A stretch of 20,344 nucleotides of DNA. Origin: Lachnospiraceae bacterium UBA3845 (GTDB lineage: Bacteria; Bacillota; Clostridia; Lachnospirales; Lachnospiraceae). The DNA lies in contig DGHP01000145.1 of the NCBI GenBank assembly GCA_002392705.1, positions 26,028 through 46,371 on the forward strand, read 5' to 3'. The first letter of the stretch is position 1; every line of letters starts with the position of its first letter. The position numbers were made by a program, and so were the translations under genes. Below the pieces are notes generated by a model that was not told the DNA's origin, did not search any database, and worked only from the letters and a program-made list of their open reading frames with translations. Shown here in pieces: positions 6,648 through 14,077 of this stretch.

Positions 6648-7295
6648 ATGAAGATCGCACTGATTAATGAGAACAGCCAGGCGGCTAAAAACGCCATGAT
6701 TGAGAAGGCACTTAGAAAAGTCGTGGAGCCGATGGGCCACGAGGTTTATAACTACGGAATGTATGCGGCGGATGACGAAGCGCAGCTGACCTATGTGCAG
6801 AACGGGATTCTGGCGGCTGTGCTGCTGAACTCCGGTGCTGCGGATTATGTGGTTACCGGCTGCGGAACCGGCGAAGGCGCGATGCTTGCGCTGAATTCAT
6901 TCCCGGGCGTTATCTGCGGACATATCGAGGACGCGCTGGACGCCTATACCTTCGCGCAGATCAATGACGGCAATGCTATTGCGCTTCCGTTCGCGAAAGG
7001 CTTCGGCTGGGGCGGGGACCTGAATCTGGAGTATATTTTCGAAAAGCTTCTCTGCGAGGAGAGCGGCGGCGGATATCCGAAGGAAAGAGCGGTGCCCGAG
7101 AAGGCGAACAAGAAGATTCTGGATGAAGTTAAGAGTGAGACCTACCAGGATATCGTGACGATTCTGGAGAAGCTGAACAAAAGCCACCATGAGCTGGTGA
7201 AGGGTGCTCTTTCAACGGAAGGCTTCGGGAAATATTTCTATGACAACTGCAAGTGTGACAGGATCCGTGAGGCTGTAGAGCAGATTCTGGGATGA
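6648..7295 (+). CDS. RpiB/LacA/LacB family sugar-phosphate isomerase
   Basis: The 215-residue protein belongs to the RpiB/LacAB fold, which interconverts aldose and ketose phosphates (ribose-5-phosphate, galactose-6-phosphate or related). The N-terminus MKIALINENSQAAKN is a Rossmann-like start, and the active-site loop GCGTGEGAMLALN carries the catalytic cysteine at residue 72, followed by the family-typical PGVICGHI. At 215 residues it is longer than classical RpiB (about 150); the extra C-terminal segment (from about residue 140) is found in a Firmicute subgroup, so ribose-5-phosphate need not be the substrate. GGAGG at 6635-6639 serves ATG 6648. An LDH2-type dehydrogenase and a lactonase lie just downstream, which points to a sugar-acid or polyol pathway, as inference only. 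Confidence 0.9.
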   Translation: MKIALINENSQAAKNAMIEKALRKVVEPMGHEVYNYGMYAADDEAQLTYVQNGILAAVLLNSGAADYVVTGCGTGEGAMLALNSFPGVICGHIEDALDAYTFAQINDGNAIALPFAKGFGWGGDLNLEYIFEKLLCEESGGGYPKERAVPEKANKKILDEVKSETYQDIVTILEKLNKSHHELVKGALSTEGFGKYFYDNCKCDRIREAVEQILG

Positions 7296-7404
7296 TGAAG
7301 GCAGCAAGGCCGGGATGGATCCGAACGCTGCCATGGGAAAAAGCATGCGCAGATGGCGGTGCAGGGAGCTGACTGTTATTTCGGTTTTTATCGCGGTATA
7401 TGAC

Positions 7405-7443
7405 TCAGGCGCGGGAGAAGGCGGTGGCCTTTCCCGCGCCTGA
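7405..7443. terminator. GC-rich hairpin after the isomerase gene
   Basis: A 12-bp perfect stem, TCAGGCGCGGGA (7405-7416) with TCCCGCGCCTGA (7432-7443), encloses 15 nt. It has no T-run, so it may stall or protect the 3' end rather than terminate alone. It lies between convergent genes. Confidence 0.55.
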
Positions 7444-7446
7444 ATG

Positions 7447-7481
7447 CTGAGGAAGCGCTGATTATCTCAGTGTTTCCTCAG
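7447..7481. terminator. Second hairpin between convergent genes
   Basis: CTGAGGAA (7447-7454) pairs with TTCCTCAG (7474-7481) around a 19-nt loop, directly after the previous hairpin. Together they probably insulate the isomerase (+) from the LDH2-type gene (-). No clear T-run is present. Confidence 0.45.
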
Positions 7482-7529
7482 TATCTTTGGCGGATCCCGG
7501 TGCTGCGCAGCGGATAAGCCGGTTACTTT

Positions 7530-8627
7530 TCAGACCGGGCGGATGTCGCGGATATAGTCTTCAAATTTCAGCCCGACATACTCGCCGATCATTTTCAGTT
7601 CGTCTACGGTTTTGTCATTGACGGGGATGCCGTTCGCAAGGCGGTCTTCCCGGGAGAGCATGGCCTGCTCGCCGGGAGTATAGACACGTTCCTGCCCGTC
7701 CGCTGTCGGGGATTCCCTGAGCTCGCGCAGCAGGGTGGACATGTTGGCGCGGATCTCTTTCTTGTCGCCGAAAATGCCGTAGTCAATGGCGGCGAAGCCG
7801 AAGGAGGTGTCACCCATGCCGCCGTTTTCCACATGCGGCGAAGTGTGGCCGCCTGCAAGTATTCCGGTGAACAGCTCGGCGATGATGCCGAAGCCGTACC
7901 CCTTGTGGGAGCCGGTATCCTTGGTCATGCCGCCCAGCGGGAAGATGCCGCCGAAGTCTTTGGCGTTGATCAGGTCAAGGACATGCTGCGCATCCGTGCT
8001 GATATGGCCGGTCTCGTCGGCAGCCCAGCCTTCATGGAGCGGTTCGCCCCGTTTGTTGTAAACTTCAACTTTCCCTCTCGGGACGACAGTGGTGGCGGCA
8101 TCGAACCAGAAATAATAAGGATCAGCCGGCATGCAGACAGCCAGCGGACTTGTCCCGAGCATCGCTTTCTTACCGAATGTGGGAATGGCGATGGCTTCGG
8201 TGTTGGTGGAGCTGAAGCCGATCATGTCTTCGTCGCCGGCCATCCTGGAATAGTAGCCCGCGATCCCGTAATGGTTGCAGTTGCGGACGGTCACCATGCC
8301 GAATCCATGCTGTTTGGCCTTATCGATGGCCATCTGCATGGCTTTGCGGGCGGTTACCTGTCCCATCGTCCGGTTGGCTTCGATGACGGCAGAAACCGGT
8401 GTTTCGAATACGATCTCCATGCGGGCCTTCGGATCCACATGTCCGCCTGTGATGGAATCATGATAGCGGATCATGCGCTGTACGCCGTGAGATTCGATTC
8501 CATAAAGATCCGCGCACAGCACAACGTCGGTGATCCCCCGGGCTTCCTCTTCGGTAAACCCATGGTTTTTATAGATATCTTCACAGTATTTCCGGACTTC
8601 CGCCACATTCAGTTTATAATATGCCAT
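7530..8627 (-). CDS. Ldh (LDH2/malate dehydrogenase-type) family oxidoreductase
   Basis: The 365-residue product is of the LDH2/MDHG2 family of NAD(P)-dependent 2-oxo-acid reductases, unrelated to classical lactate dehydrogenase. Visible marks are ADLYGIESHGVQR (with Ser46-His47), NCNHYGIAGYYS (His119, the likely catalytic histidine), the PLAVCMPADP region, and KGYGFGIIAELFTG near the C-terminal half. Family members reduce malate, lactate, ureidoglycolate, 2,3-diketogulonate or piperideine carboxylate; which one applies cannot be read here. The start at 8627 (MAYYKLN) is preferred over upstream in-frame ATGs at 8639 and 8726 because GGAG lies 6 nt before it and homologues start near here. A TGATATAAT extended -10 sits about 100 bp upstream. 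It converges on the isomerase gene and diverges from the lactonase gene, suggesting linked sugar-acid metabolism. Confidence 0.92.
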   Translation of the reverse strand: MAYYKLNVAEVRKYCEDIYKNHGFTEEEARGITDVVLCADLYGIESHGVQRMIRYHDSITGGHVDPKARMEIVFETPVSAVIEANRTMGQVTARKAMQMAIDKAKQHGFGMVTVRNCNHYGIAGYYSRMAGDEDMIGFSSTNTEAIAIPTFGKKAMLGTSPLAVCMPADPYYFWFDAATTVVPRGKVEVYNKRGEPLHEGWAADETGHISTDAQHVLDLINAKDFGGIFPLGGMTKDTGSHKGYGFGIIAELFTGILAGGHTSPHVENGGMGDTSFGFAAIDYGIFGDKKEIRANMSTLLRELRESPTADGQERVYTPGEQAMLSREDRLANGIPVNDKTVDELKMIGEYVGLKFEDYIRDIRPV

Positions 8628-8727
8628 GATAATCTCCATTCCGCCGCCTCTGGCCGGCCAAAATACGATCCTTCCTGCAGAATCCTCCGCCGCATGTTCC
8701 GCTGCGGTATTCGGTTCCGCCAGCATT

Positions 8728-8736
8728 ATTATATCA
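8728..8736 (-). promoter_or_regulatory. Extended -10 of the LDH2-type gene
   Basis: On the minus strand this reads TGATATAAT, a perfect -10 with TGn extension, predicting transcription from about 8721 and a leader near 95 nt. The -35 region is poor, which extended -10 promoters tolerate. The rest of the 8628-8961 gap shows nothing else I can name; ATAAAAGCCGGCAG-like words occur twice near 8819 and 8911. Confidence 0.5.
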
Positions 8737-8961
8737 TAGATTCCGGATGGAACAGAGGGGATCGCATCAGAGGAACGGATTTCTTTTTCGCAGCAGCGGG
8801 TGTGGAAGCTGAAGGCATCAAAAGCCGGCAGTCCGCCAGTTCAGCAGCACCTTGTCCGGGATGTGCACGGGCTGGAGATGCTGCGTGACAGGTGAAACGG
8901 ATTGAAGGGATAAAAGCCGGCAGGACGGACAGCGATATGATGTCGGGAAAGGACAGGTTTT

Positions 8962-9990
8962 ATGATATATGAATTTCTGACAGGCAACTATACAATGCGC
9001 GGAAAGGACTGCTTTTACCATGTCCGTTTTGACAGCGAAACGGGGAAGCTTTCCTGCGTCAGTTCTTTTCGGGGGCCGGACAATCCTTCCTGGCTGACCG
9101 GGCATCCGAACGGAAGGATTCTGTACAGTGCCGAGGAACGGAATCCGGATGGAGGCCTCGCGGTCTTTTCGCGGATAGGGGAAGAGATCCGGCAGCTGTG
9201 TTCCCTGCCTTCAGCGGGAGCCGATCCCTGCCATCTGTCCCTGGATGACCGTGCGCAGTTTCTGATGGCGGCGAACTACAGCAGCGGCAGCTGTACCCTG
9301 TACCGTCTGGATGAAGAGGGACTGCCGCTGGGAATCTCTGATTTTAAGCAGCATACCGGCAGGGGACCGAATCCCTTCCGCCAGGAATGTGCACATGTGC
9401 ATTTTTCCCGTTTTCTGGACGGGGGCTTTTATGTCAGTGATCTGGGAATGGATCAGATTCTGTTCTATGAACTGGACCGAGAAAAGGGAAAACTGATTCT
9501 GAAAGAAGATTGCTGCATCTCCATTGATAAAGGCGCGGGGCCAAGGCATTTCGCCGTCCATCCGGCGCATCCCGGGATGCTCTATGTGCTGACGGAAATG
9601 GCGGGGGCGGTATTTGTCTTTGAAAAGGAGCAGAAGGGCTGGCTGCGGAGACAGGTGATTTCTTCTCTGCCGGAAGATTTTTACGGATTCAACAATTCGG
9701 CTGCAGTGAAGTTTTCTGAAGACGGCGCTTACCTGTTTACATCAGACAGAGGCCGTGATTCGGTTACAGCTTTTTGCGTCGGAGCGGACGGACTGCTCGG
9801 ACGGGCAGCGGATTCTTCCTGCGGCGGCAGCATTCCCAGGGATATGGGGGTCTTCGGAGATGATCTGATCGTCTGCAATCAGGAGTCGGATCTGCTGAGC
9901 GTGCTTCATTTTGACAGGAATGCCGGGAAATTGTATCCGACAGGCGAAGCGCTGCGGATCAACTGCCCGGTCTGCATCATGCCGCTGTAA
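8962..9990 (+). CDS. Lactonase family beta-propeller (6-phosphogluconolactonase-like)
   Basis: The 342-residue product matches the PF10282-type seven-bladed propeller (YbhE/Pgl). It has no signal peptide and should be cytosolic. Repeated blade sequences are visible, with the family marks GADPCHLSLD (86-95), a central AHVHFSRF segment (144-151), and GAGPRHFAVHP (191-201). Family enzymes hydrolyse 6-phosphogluconolactone in the pentose phosphate path, or other sugar lactones. AAAGGA at 8948-8953 precedes ATG 8962. It is divergent from the LDH2-type gene and converges on the EamA gene with only 52 bp between stops and no obvious terminator. Exact lactone substrate is open. Confidence 0.92.
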   Translation: MIYEFLTGNYTMRGKDCFYHVRFDSETGKLSCVSSFRGPDNPSWLTGHPNGRILYSAEERNPDGGLAVFSRIGEEIRQLCSLPSAGADPCHLSLDDRAQFLMAANYSSGSCTLYRLDEEGLPLGISDFKQHTGRGPNPFRQECAHVHFSRFLDGGFYVSDLGMDQILFYELDREKGKLILKEDCCISIDKGAGPRHFAVHPAHPGMLYVLTEMAGAVFVFEKEQKGWLRRQVISSLPEDFYGFNNSAAVKFSEDGAYLFTSDRGRDSVTAFCVGADGLLGRAADSSCGGSIPRDMGVFGDDLIVCNQESDLLSVLHFDRNAGKLYPTGEALRINCPVCIMPL

Positions 9991-10042
9991 AAGCGGGCGG
10001 GAACTAGGATCGGGCGGGTCAGAAGAGGGAAGCAGAGAGGCG

Positions 10043-10915
10043 CTATGCGAGAAGCAGTGCGCCGAGGATCAGCACAGCGCCGGCGATTCCGGCTGGCGTC
10101 ATGGGCTCATGCAGGAACAGGGCGGAGAGGAGTACGGCCGTTACCGGATCGATATAGCCGAAGAGGGCGGCGGTCTGGACAGGCAGTTTTTCCACCGCTC
10201 CGAAATAAAGCGCGTAGGCGAGCCCTGTGTGAATGATTCCTACGGTCAGCAGGAGAATAATCTGTGTGCTCTCCGGCCCATATGAACGGAGAGTTCCGCG
10301 CGAGAGCATATACGGGATCAGGGCTGCTGCCGCTGAAAAAAGCTGTATGATGGTTTTTTCATAGAGAGGAACTCCGGTAATTTTTTTGTTGAGCAGTACC
10401 ACGCAGGCGTACAGAGCCGCGGCGCCGAGCCCGAGCACTATGCCCTTTACGGGATCCGCCCCGGCTCCGGAGGAACCCGCGGCGCCGGAAACCAGTACCA
10501 TGCCGGCAAGAGCTGCCGCCACGCAGAGAATCTTGCGCAGTGTGACCGCTTCTTTAAACAGAAACGGTGAGACTAGCAGGACGATTACGGGCTGCATATA
10601 ATAGCAGAGGGTTGCGACCGCTACGGTTGTATAATTGTACGCTTCAAACAGCAGAATCCAGTTGAAGCCGATCATCGCCCCGGTCAGCACAAGCAGCGCG
10701 AGGCTGCCTTTGAGCGGGGCAGTCTGAAAGCGGCGGCCTGTAAGGCGCATCAGCAGGAGCAGAAAAACGCTTCCCAGGATTCCCCGCACAAATGCCAGTG
10801 TCTCCGAAGGAAGATCTATCTGCCTTCGGAAGATCCCGATTGTCCCGAATATCATCATCGACAGGATCAGTGCCGGATACGCACTTTTTCTGTTTTCTCC
10901 CTGCATAGATTTCAT
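10043..10915 (-). CDS. EamA (DMT superfamily) transporter
   Basis: The 290-residue protein has about ten hydrophobic segments in two EamA halves, opening with AYPALILSMMIFGTIGIFRR and restarting near KGIVLGLGAAALYACVVLLN. This is the drug/metabolite transporter layout; members move amino acids, nucleosides or other small metabolites across the inner membrane. The substrate is not evident. Either ATG 10915 or ATG 10906 could be the start; AGGA lies at suitable spacing before 10906, while the longer form has only a weak purine stretch. It is divergent from the nitroreductase gene across a 183-bp gap that contains a perfect palindrome, so the two may share a regulator. Confidence 0.9.
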   Translation of the reverse strand: MKSMQGENRKSAYPALILSMMIFGTIGIFRRQIDLPSETLAFVRGILGSVFLLLLMRLTGRRFQTAPLKGSLALLVLTGAMIGFNWILLFEAYNYTTVAVATLCYYMQPVIVLLVSPFLFKEAVTLRKILCVAAALAGMVLVSGAAGSSGAGADPVKGIVLGLGAAALYACVVLLNKKITGVPLYEKTIIQLFSAAAALIPYMLSRGTLRSYGPESTQIILLLTVGIIHTGLAYALYFGAVEKLPVQTAALFGYIDPVTAVLLSALFLHEPMTPAGIAGAVLILGALLLA

Positions 10916-10950
10916 CCTGCTTCTTTCTGTAAATCATGAGACGGCGAAAT

Positions 10951-10965
10951 ACAATCATTGATTGT
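10951..10965. promoter_or_regulatory. Palindromic candidate operator
   Basis: ACAATCATTGATTGT is a perfect 7-bp inverted repeat about one central base, located between the divergent transporter and nitroreductase genes and 11 bp before the putative -35 of the latter. Its size and AT-rich ATTG/CAAT ends resemble MarR-type operators. No regulator gene is adjacent. Confidence 0.45.
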
Positions 10966-10976
10966 TTTACCGGTCT

Positions 10977-11005
10977 TTACCAGTTCTGCCAGAATAGTAT
11001 ACAAT
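10977..11005 (+). promoter_or_regulatory. Probable promoter of the nitroreductase gene
   Basis: TTACCA (10977-10982) and TACAAT (11000-11005) are 17 bp apart, matching four and five of six consensus bases. Transcription from about 11012 would give a leader near 87 nt. Confidence 0.5.
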
Positions 11006-11098
11006 ATATTCTGCGATTTGTCCGGCGGACAGAGTATTCCAGTCATCCGGGGCATTGAGTCATGATACAGAACTTTGTTTTGGGAGGAGGAGAAGACT

Positions 11099-11626
11099 AT
11101 GAGAGAAACCCTTACAGATCTCAAGAACAGACGGAGCGTCAAAGCCTACAAAAGTGAGCAGATCTCCGATGAAGAACTGATGGAGGTCCTTGAGGCGGGG
11201 ATGAATGCGCCGTCCGGCGGGAATCGTCAGTCCGCGGTTTTCATTGTTGTTCAGAACAGGGAATGGATCGATAAACTCTGTGCTCTGAATGCTAAAATTG
11301 CCGGTGCGCCGGAAGGATGGGACGTTTTCTATGGAGCGCCGACCGTGATCGTTGTTGCGGCGTCTGCGTCAACAGCCGACGCAGTAAAGGACGGCTCCCT
11401 GGCAATCGGAAATATGCTGAACGCAGCTTACGCGCTGGGTCTGGGCGGAAGATGGATCAACCGCGCGGACGGCATGCTGGAAGATGAGCTTGGCAAACAG
11501 CTGCTTAAAGAAGCAGGTATCGAAGGAGAGTATATAGGCGTCGGAAATGTGATCCTCGGTTATCCGGAAGGGGATTTCCCTGCTCCGATCGAGCACAAGA
11601 AAGATTATTATAAAATCATCCGGTAA
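11099..11626 (+). CDS. Nitroreductase family protein
   Basis: The 175-residue protein fits the FMN-dependent nitroreductase family. The N-terminal LKNRRSVKAYKSEQISDEEL carries the RRS phosphate-binding signature for flavin, followed by AGMNAPSGGNRQ, a middle segment SLAIGNMLNAAYALGLGG, and the C-terminal VGNVILGYPEGD. Such enzymes use NAD(P)H to reduce nitro compounds, quinones or flavins, usually as cytosolic dimers. The start at 11099 has AGGAGG (11085-11090) 8 nt upstream; the frame continues to a TTG at 11075, which is not needed. The gene converges on the TadC-like gene with only 22 bp between the stops and no terminator. The physiological substrate is unknown. Confidence 0.92.
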   Translation: MRETLTDLKNRRSVKAYKSEQISDEELMEVLEAGMNAPSGGNRQSAVFIVVQNREWIDKLCALNAKIAGAPEGWDVFYGAPTVIVVAASASTADAVKDGSLAIGNMLNAAYALGLGGRWINRADGMLEDELGKQLLKEAGIEGEYIGVGNVILGYPEGDFPAPIEHKKDYYKIIR

Positions 11627-11648
11627 AAAGGCAGAACAGTCCGGCCTC

Positions 11649-12989
11649 TTACATGGACAGGAAGGCGGGCACCATGATGACGGCCAGGACGACGCCGAAC
11701 ATCATGATCATGGGGAGCAGCATCTTTATTCCGGCTTTTTCACCGAGCTTGCGTGCAATCATTTTATGCTGCTCCATGGACATCAGGGCCTCCCGCTCCA
11801 GAAGCTGGGTGAGGCCCCGGGACCCCTTTTTCAGATTCTGGGAGAGGAGGGAACCGAGTTTAATATAGGTCGGCAGACCGCAGCGTCTGCCGAAGTTTTC
11901 ATAAGCGACGGCCTCCGGGACGCCGCTTTTCATTTCCCTGAGAGCCAGCAGCATTTCTTCGTAGACGTATCGTTTCCCTGCATTTTCCGCCTGGTACTGC
12001 GCCGTGACGCGGGCGAAGGCACCGCGGATCGTGAGACCCGCCCCCAGCAGCATCGTCAGTTTCCAGAGCATTTCGGAATAATCGAGATCCAGCTGATCAT
12101 GGCGGACCTTTGCCTCATCATGGATCTTCTGGTCAGAATGGGTCCAGAGAAGGCATGGCGTGAGGATCGTGAAAAGGATCAGCAGGTAATAGGCGGAACT
12201 TTTCGGATAATACCAGCGCAGGGTGCGGTCCCCGACTTTTGAGGGGAGGCAGATGCTTTCATTTTCCGGATCCTTTTCCTGGGCGTTCTGGACTGCCCGG
12301 CGGATCTGCATCTGAAGCTGTTCGCTGTCCGTCAGTTCCTGCGGATAGAGGCGGGCGGAGAAGGACCATGTGCGGATCTGGCTCTGGCAGCTCAGCGTGA
12401 CGGTGATGTTGACGATGCTTCCGGCACTGAGAACCTCGCCGACAATCATGCCGTTTTCATCGATCATGCCGTAGGGAGTGACCTCGTAGGAAGCCTCGAC
12501 GATGCCGTTCTGAAGCACTGCCGGAAAATACAGGGGCCGGCTGACGCAGTCAAGGCTTTCATTGTCCTTCAGGATTATGCCGGCCAGTTCCTCCTGGGCA
12601 GCCTTAAGGAAAGCACGGACTTCCACGCGGGAGTAGGTGCGCGGATTGAGGAGAATCTCAAAGGCTTCTGATTCCGCCTCACCGGAAATGGTCAGATTCA
12701 GGCTGCTGCTGGAAGCGGATTCCCCGTATCCCGGCCGGATGAGGATACCGCCGGTGACGGAGCGGTCCCTGCGCGCTTCTGTGATCAGGACAACTGCAAG
12801 GAGAAGCAGGGCGGCGCAGGAGACGAGCAGGGTGTTGGCGATTTTGCGGACGTAGTAGTCCCGGGCGCTGTTTTTTCTTCCGGAATTCAGCTGGAAGAGT
12901 TCCTGATTGAGCGTGCATTTCTTTTCACTCAGGCCGAGCCGGTCGCAGAGAAAAGCGGCGGGGCGCCTGCAGGGGTTGGGGAGGGACAT
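11649..12989 (-). CDS. tadC: TadC-like type II secretion F-domain protein with extracytoplasmic insert
   Basis: The 446-residue product is the last gene of a Tad-type set. A first membrane segment lies at about 50-68, then about 190 extracytoplasmic residues, a second segment (AYYLLILFTILTPCLLW, about 265-283), a cytosolic helical T2SSF domain containing GAGLTIRGAFARV and YEEMLLALREMKSGV, and a C-terminal segment (MLLPMIMMFGVVLAVIM). TadC pairs with TadB as the inner-membrane platform on which the CpaF ATPase acts to assemble Flp-type pili or secrete. The extracytoplasmic part includes NESLDCVSRPLYFP followed by a strand-rich stretch, which resembles an atrophied bacterial Ig-like domain; classical TadC is near 300 residues and lacks it. 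AAAGGAG lies 4 nt before ATG 12989. The gap to tadB is 108 bp and holds dispersed repeat copy B. Confidence 0.85.
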   Translation of the reverse strand: MSLPNPCRRPAAFLCDRLGLSEKKCTLNQELFQLNSGRKNSARDYYVRKIANTLLVSCAALLLLAVVLITEARRDRSVTGGILIRPGYGESASSSSLNLTISGEAESEAFEILLNPRTYSRVEVRAFLKAAQEELAGIILKDNESLDCVSRPLYFPAVLQNGIVEASYEVTPYGMIDENGMIVGEVLSAGSIVNITVTLSCQSQIRTWSFSARLYPQELTDSEQLQMQIRRAVQNAQEKDPENESICLPSKVGDRTLRWYYPKSSAYYLLILFTILTPCLLWTHSDQKIHDEAKVRHDQLDLDYSEMLWKLTMLLGAGLTIRGAFARVTAQYQAENAGKRYVYEEMLLALREMKSGVPEAVAYENFGRRCGLPTYIKLGSLLSQNLKKGSRGLTQLLEREALMSMEQHKMIARKLGEKAGIKMLLPMIMMFGVVLAVIMVPAFLSM

Positions 12990-13033
12990 GGGACTCCTTT
13001 CCTGGATTTTTTATCTTTGCCGGGTACGGCCCG

Positions 13034-13072
13034 GATTATTGGTGACCTGATGTGTGGAGGGCCGTGAACAGT
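13034..13072 (+). repeat. Dispersed intergenic repeat, copy B
   Basis: GATTATTGGTGA, then CCTGATGTGTGGAGGG, then CCGTGAACAGT. It sits in the 108-bp gap between the tadB stop and the tadC start, in the orientation opposite to those genes. It matches copy A over about 30 bp and copy E over about 28 bp. Confidence 0.8.
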
Positions 13073-13097
13073 GCGATTCATCCTGAAAAATGCTGAG

Positions 13098-13838
13098 TTA
13101 TACCTCAATGTGCATAATTCGTTTTCCTATGAAGAAGGCAATCACATAGACGGTCAGGCTTACAGTCATGATGAAAATACCGGCCGGATTGTGGTAGCAG
13201 GGGTCCAGAAAGCCGGGGGAGGTGACGGTGATATAGCCGATCAGGGCGAGGGGAACGACGCTCATGATCCGCTGCTCCGATATTTTCCCCGTGATGTTGG
13301 CTTCGATCTCCTGCCGGGTTTCGTTTTTTGACTGGATTGCGTTGACGGTATTGCGGATGATGGACATGAGGTCGCCGCCGGTCCGCTTCGCAGTCTGGAA
13401 GACTTCAGCGAAATTGCGTACGTCATCGACATGGGAGCGGCGCCCCAGGTCCAGAAGCAGTCCTTCGATGGGAACGTTCAGGCTGGTCTGCAGGATGATA
13501 TAGCGGAATTCCGTGACGATGAAGGAATCCGGCTCGTAGATCTTTCTGAGTTCATTCAGGGCTTCCTTCCAGGCGTTTTCAATGGCGTAGCCTGCCTGCA
13601 GCGACGCGTTGACCAGCTGCATGCCGGTGGTAAACTGCCGGAGAATCTCAAGGCGTCTTTGCTCGAGAAGATCCTTTTTCCTCATTTTCAAAAAGAGGGG
13701 CAGCCCGGGAGAAAAGAGGAGAGCTGCCAGGAGGGAGCGGTAGAAGAGCATGGCGATCAGAAGATCGAGGCCTGCGTAGACGGCGCAGTTCAGGAGCAGT
13801 TCCCGGCGGGTGAAATGCCAGCTTCCGTAATCTGGCAT
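13098..13838 (-). CDS. tadB: TadB-like type II secretion F-domain protein
   Basis: The 246-residue form has two N-terminal hydrophobic segments (residues about 15-45), a cytosolic T2SSF helical domain with LQAGYAIENAWKEAL and FAEVFQTAKRTGGDLMSII, and C-terminal segments (IMSVVPLALIGYITVTSPGF and IFIMTVSLTVYVIAFFIG). TadB partners TadC under the CpaF motor. The frame stays open to ATG 13919, adding 27 basic residues; 13838 (MPDYGSWHFTRREL) is preferred because homologues begin with this MxDYG-type start and AAGGCGAG precedes it, but the longer form cannot be excluded. The gap to the ATPase gene upstream contains tandem repeats, unusually loose spacing for a Tad operon. Confidence 0.85.
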   Translation of the reverse strand: MPDYGSWHFTRRELLLNCAVYAGLDLLIAMLFYRSLLAALLFSPGLPLFLKMRKKDLLEQRRLEILRQFTTGMQLVNASLQAGYAIENAWKEALNELRKIYEPDSFIVTEFRYIILQTSLNVPIEGLLLDLGRRSHVDDVRNFAEVFQTAKRTGGDLMSIIRNTVNAIQSKNETRQEIEANITGKISEQRIMSVVPLALIGYITVTSPGFLDPCYHNPAGIFIMTVSLTVYVIAFFIGKRIMHIEV

Positions 13839-13934
13839 GACATCTCGCCTTTTCTGCTTTGGATGGGGGGGTGTTTTCACCCGGGAGGAGCGTGTGCTTT
13901 TTTCCATTCTTTTTTCCATTCCGCCGCTGTGAGA

Positions 13935-14050
13935 TGACGGTTCAGACAGCGTATAAAAGTGATCCCATAAAGCCTTTTGTGCTGACGCTCAGACAGTATA
14001 TAAAGAGAGATCCCATAAAGCCGTTTTGTGGTGACGCTTGGACAGCGTAA
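13935..14050. repeat. About 48-bp tandem repeat between cpaF and tadB
   Basis: Two near-identical units lie at 13935-13982 and 13983-14031, each containing TGACG, TCAGACAG, a TATAAA-like stretch, GATCCCATAAAGCC and TTTTGTG. A third partial unit begins at 14032 (TGACGCTTGGACAGCG) and fades by about 14050; the word ACAGACAGCG recurs at 14062. The array fills the gap between the ATPase gene and tadB. Confidence 0.85.
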
Positions 14051-14077
14051 GAGTAAACTTTACAGACAGCGTTTCCC

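Noticed and set aside
7833..8888. A 351-codon open frame antisense to the LDH2-type gene
   Set aside because: The minus-strand frame matches a known enzyme family throughout; the antisense frame has no ribosome site and no recognisable domain.
11627..11648. Terminator between the nitroreductase and tadC genes
   Set aside because: The 22-bp gap has no inverted repeat or T-run; I see only converging stop codons.
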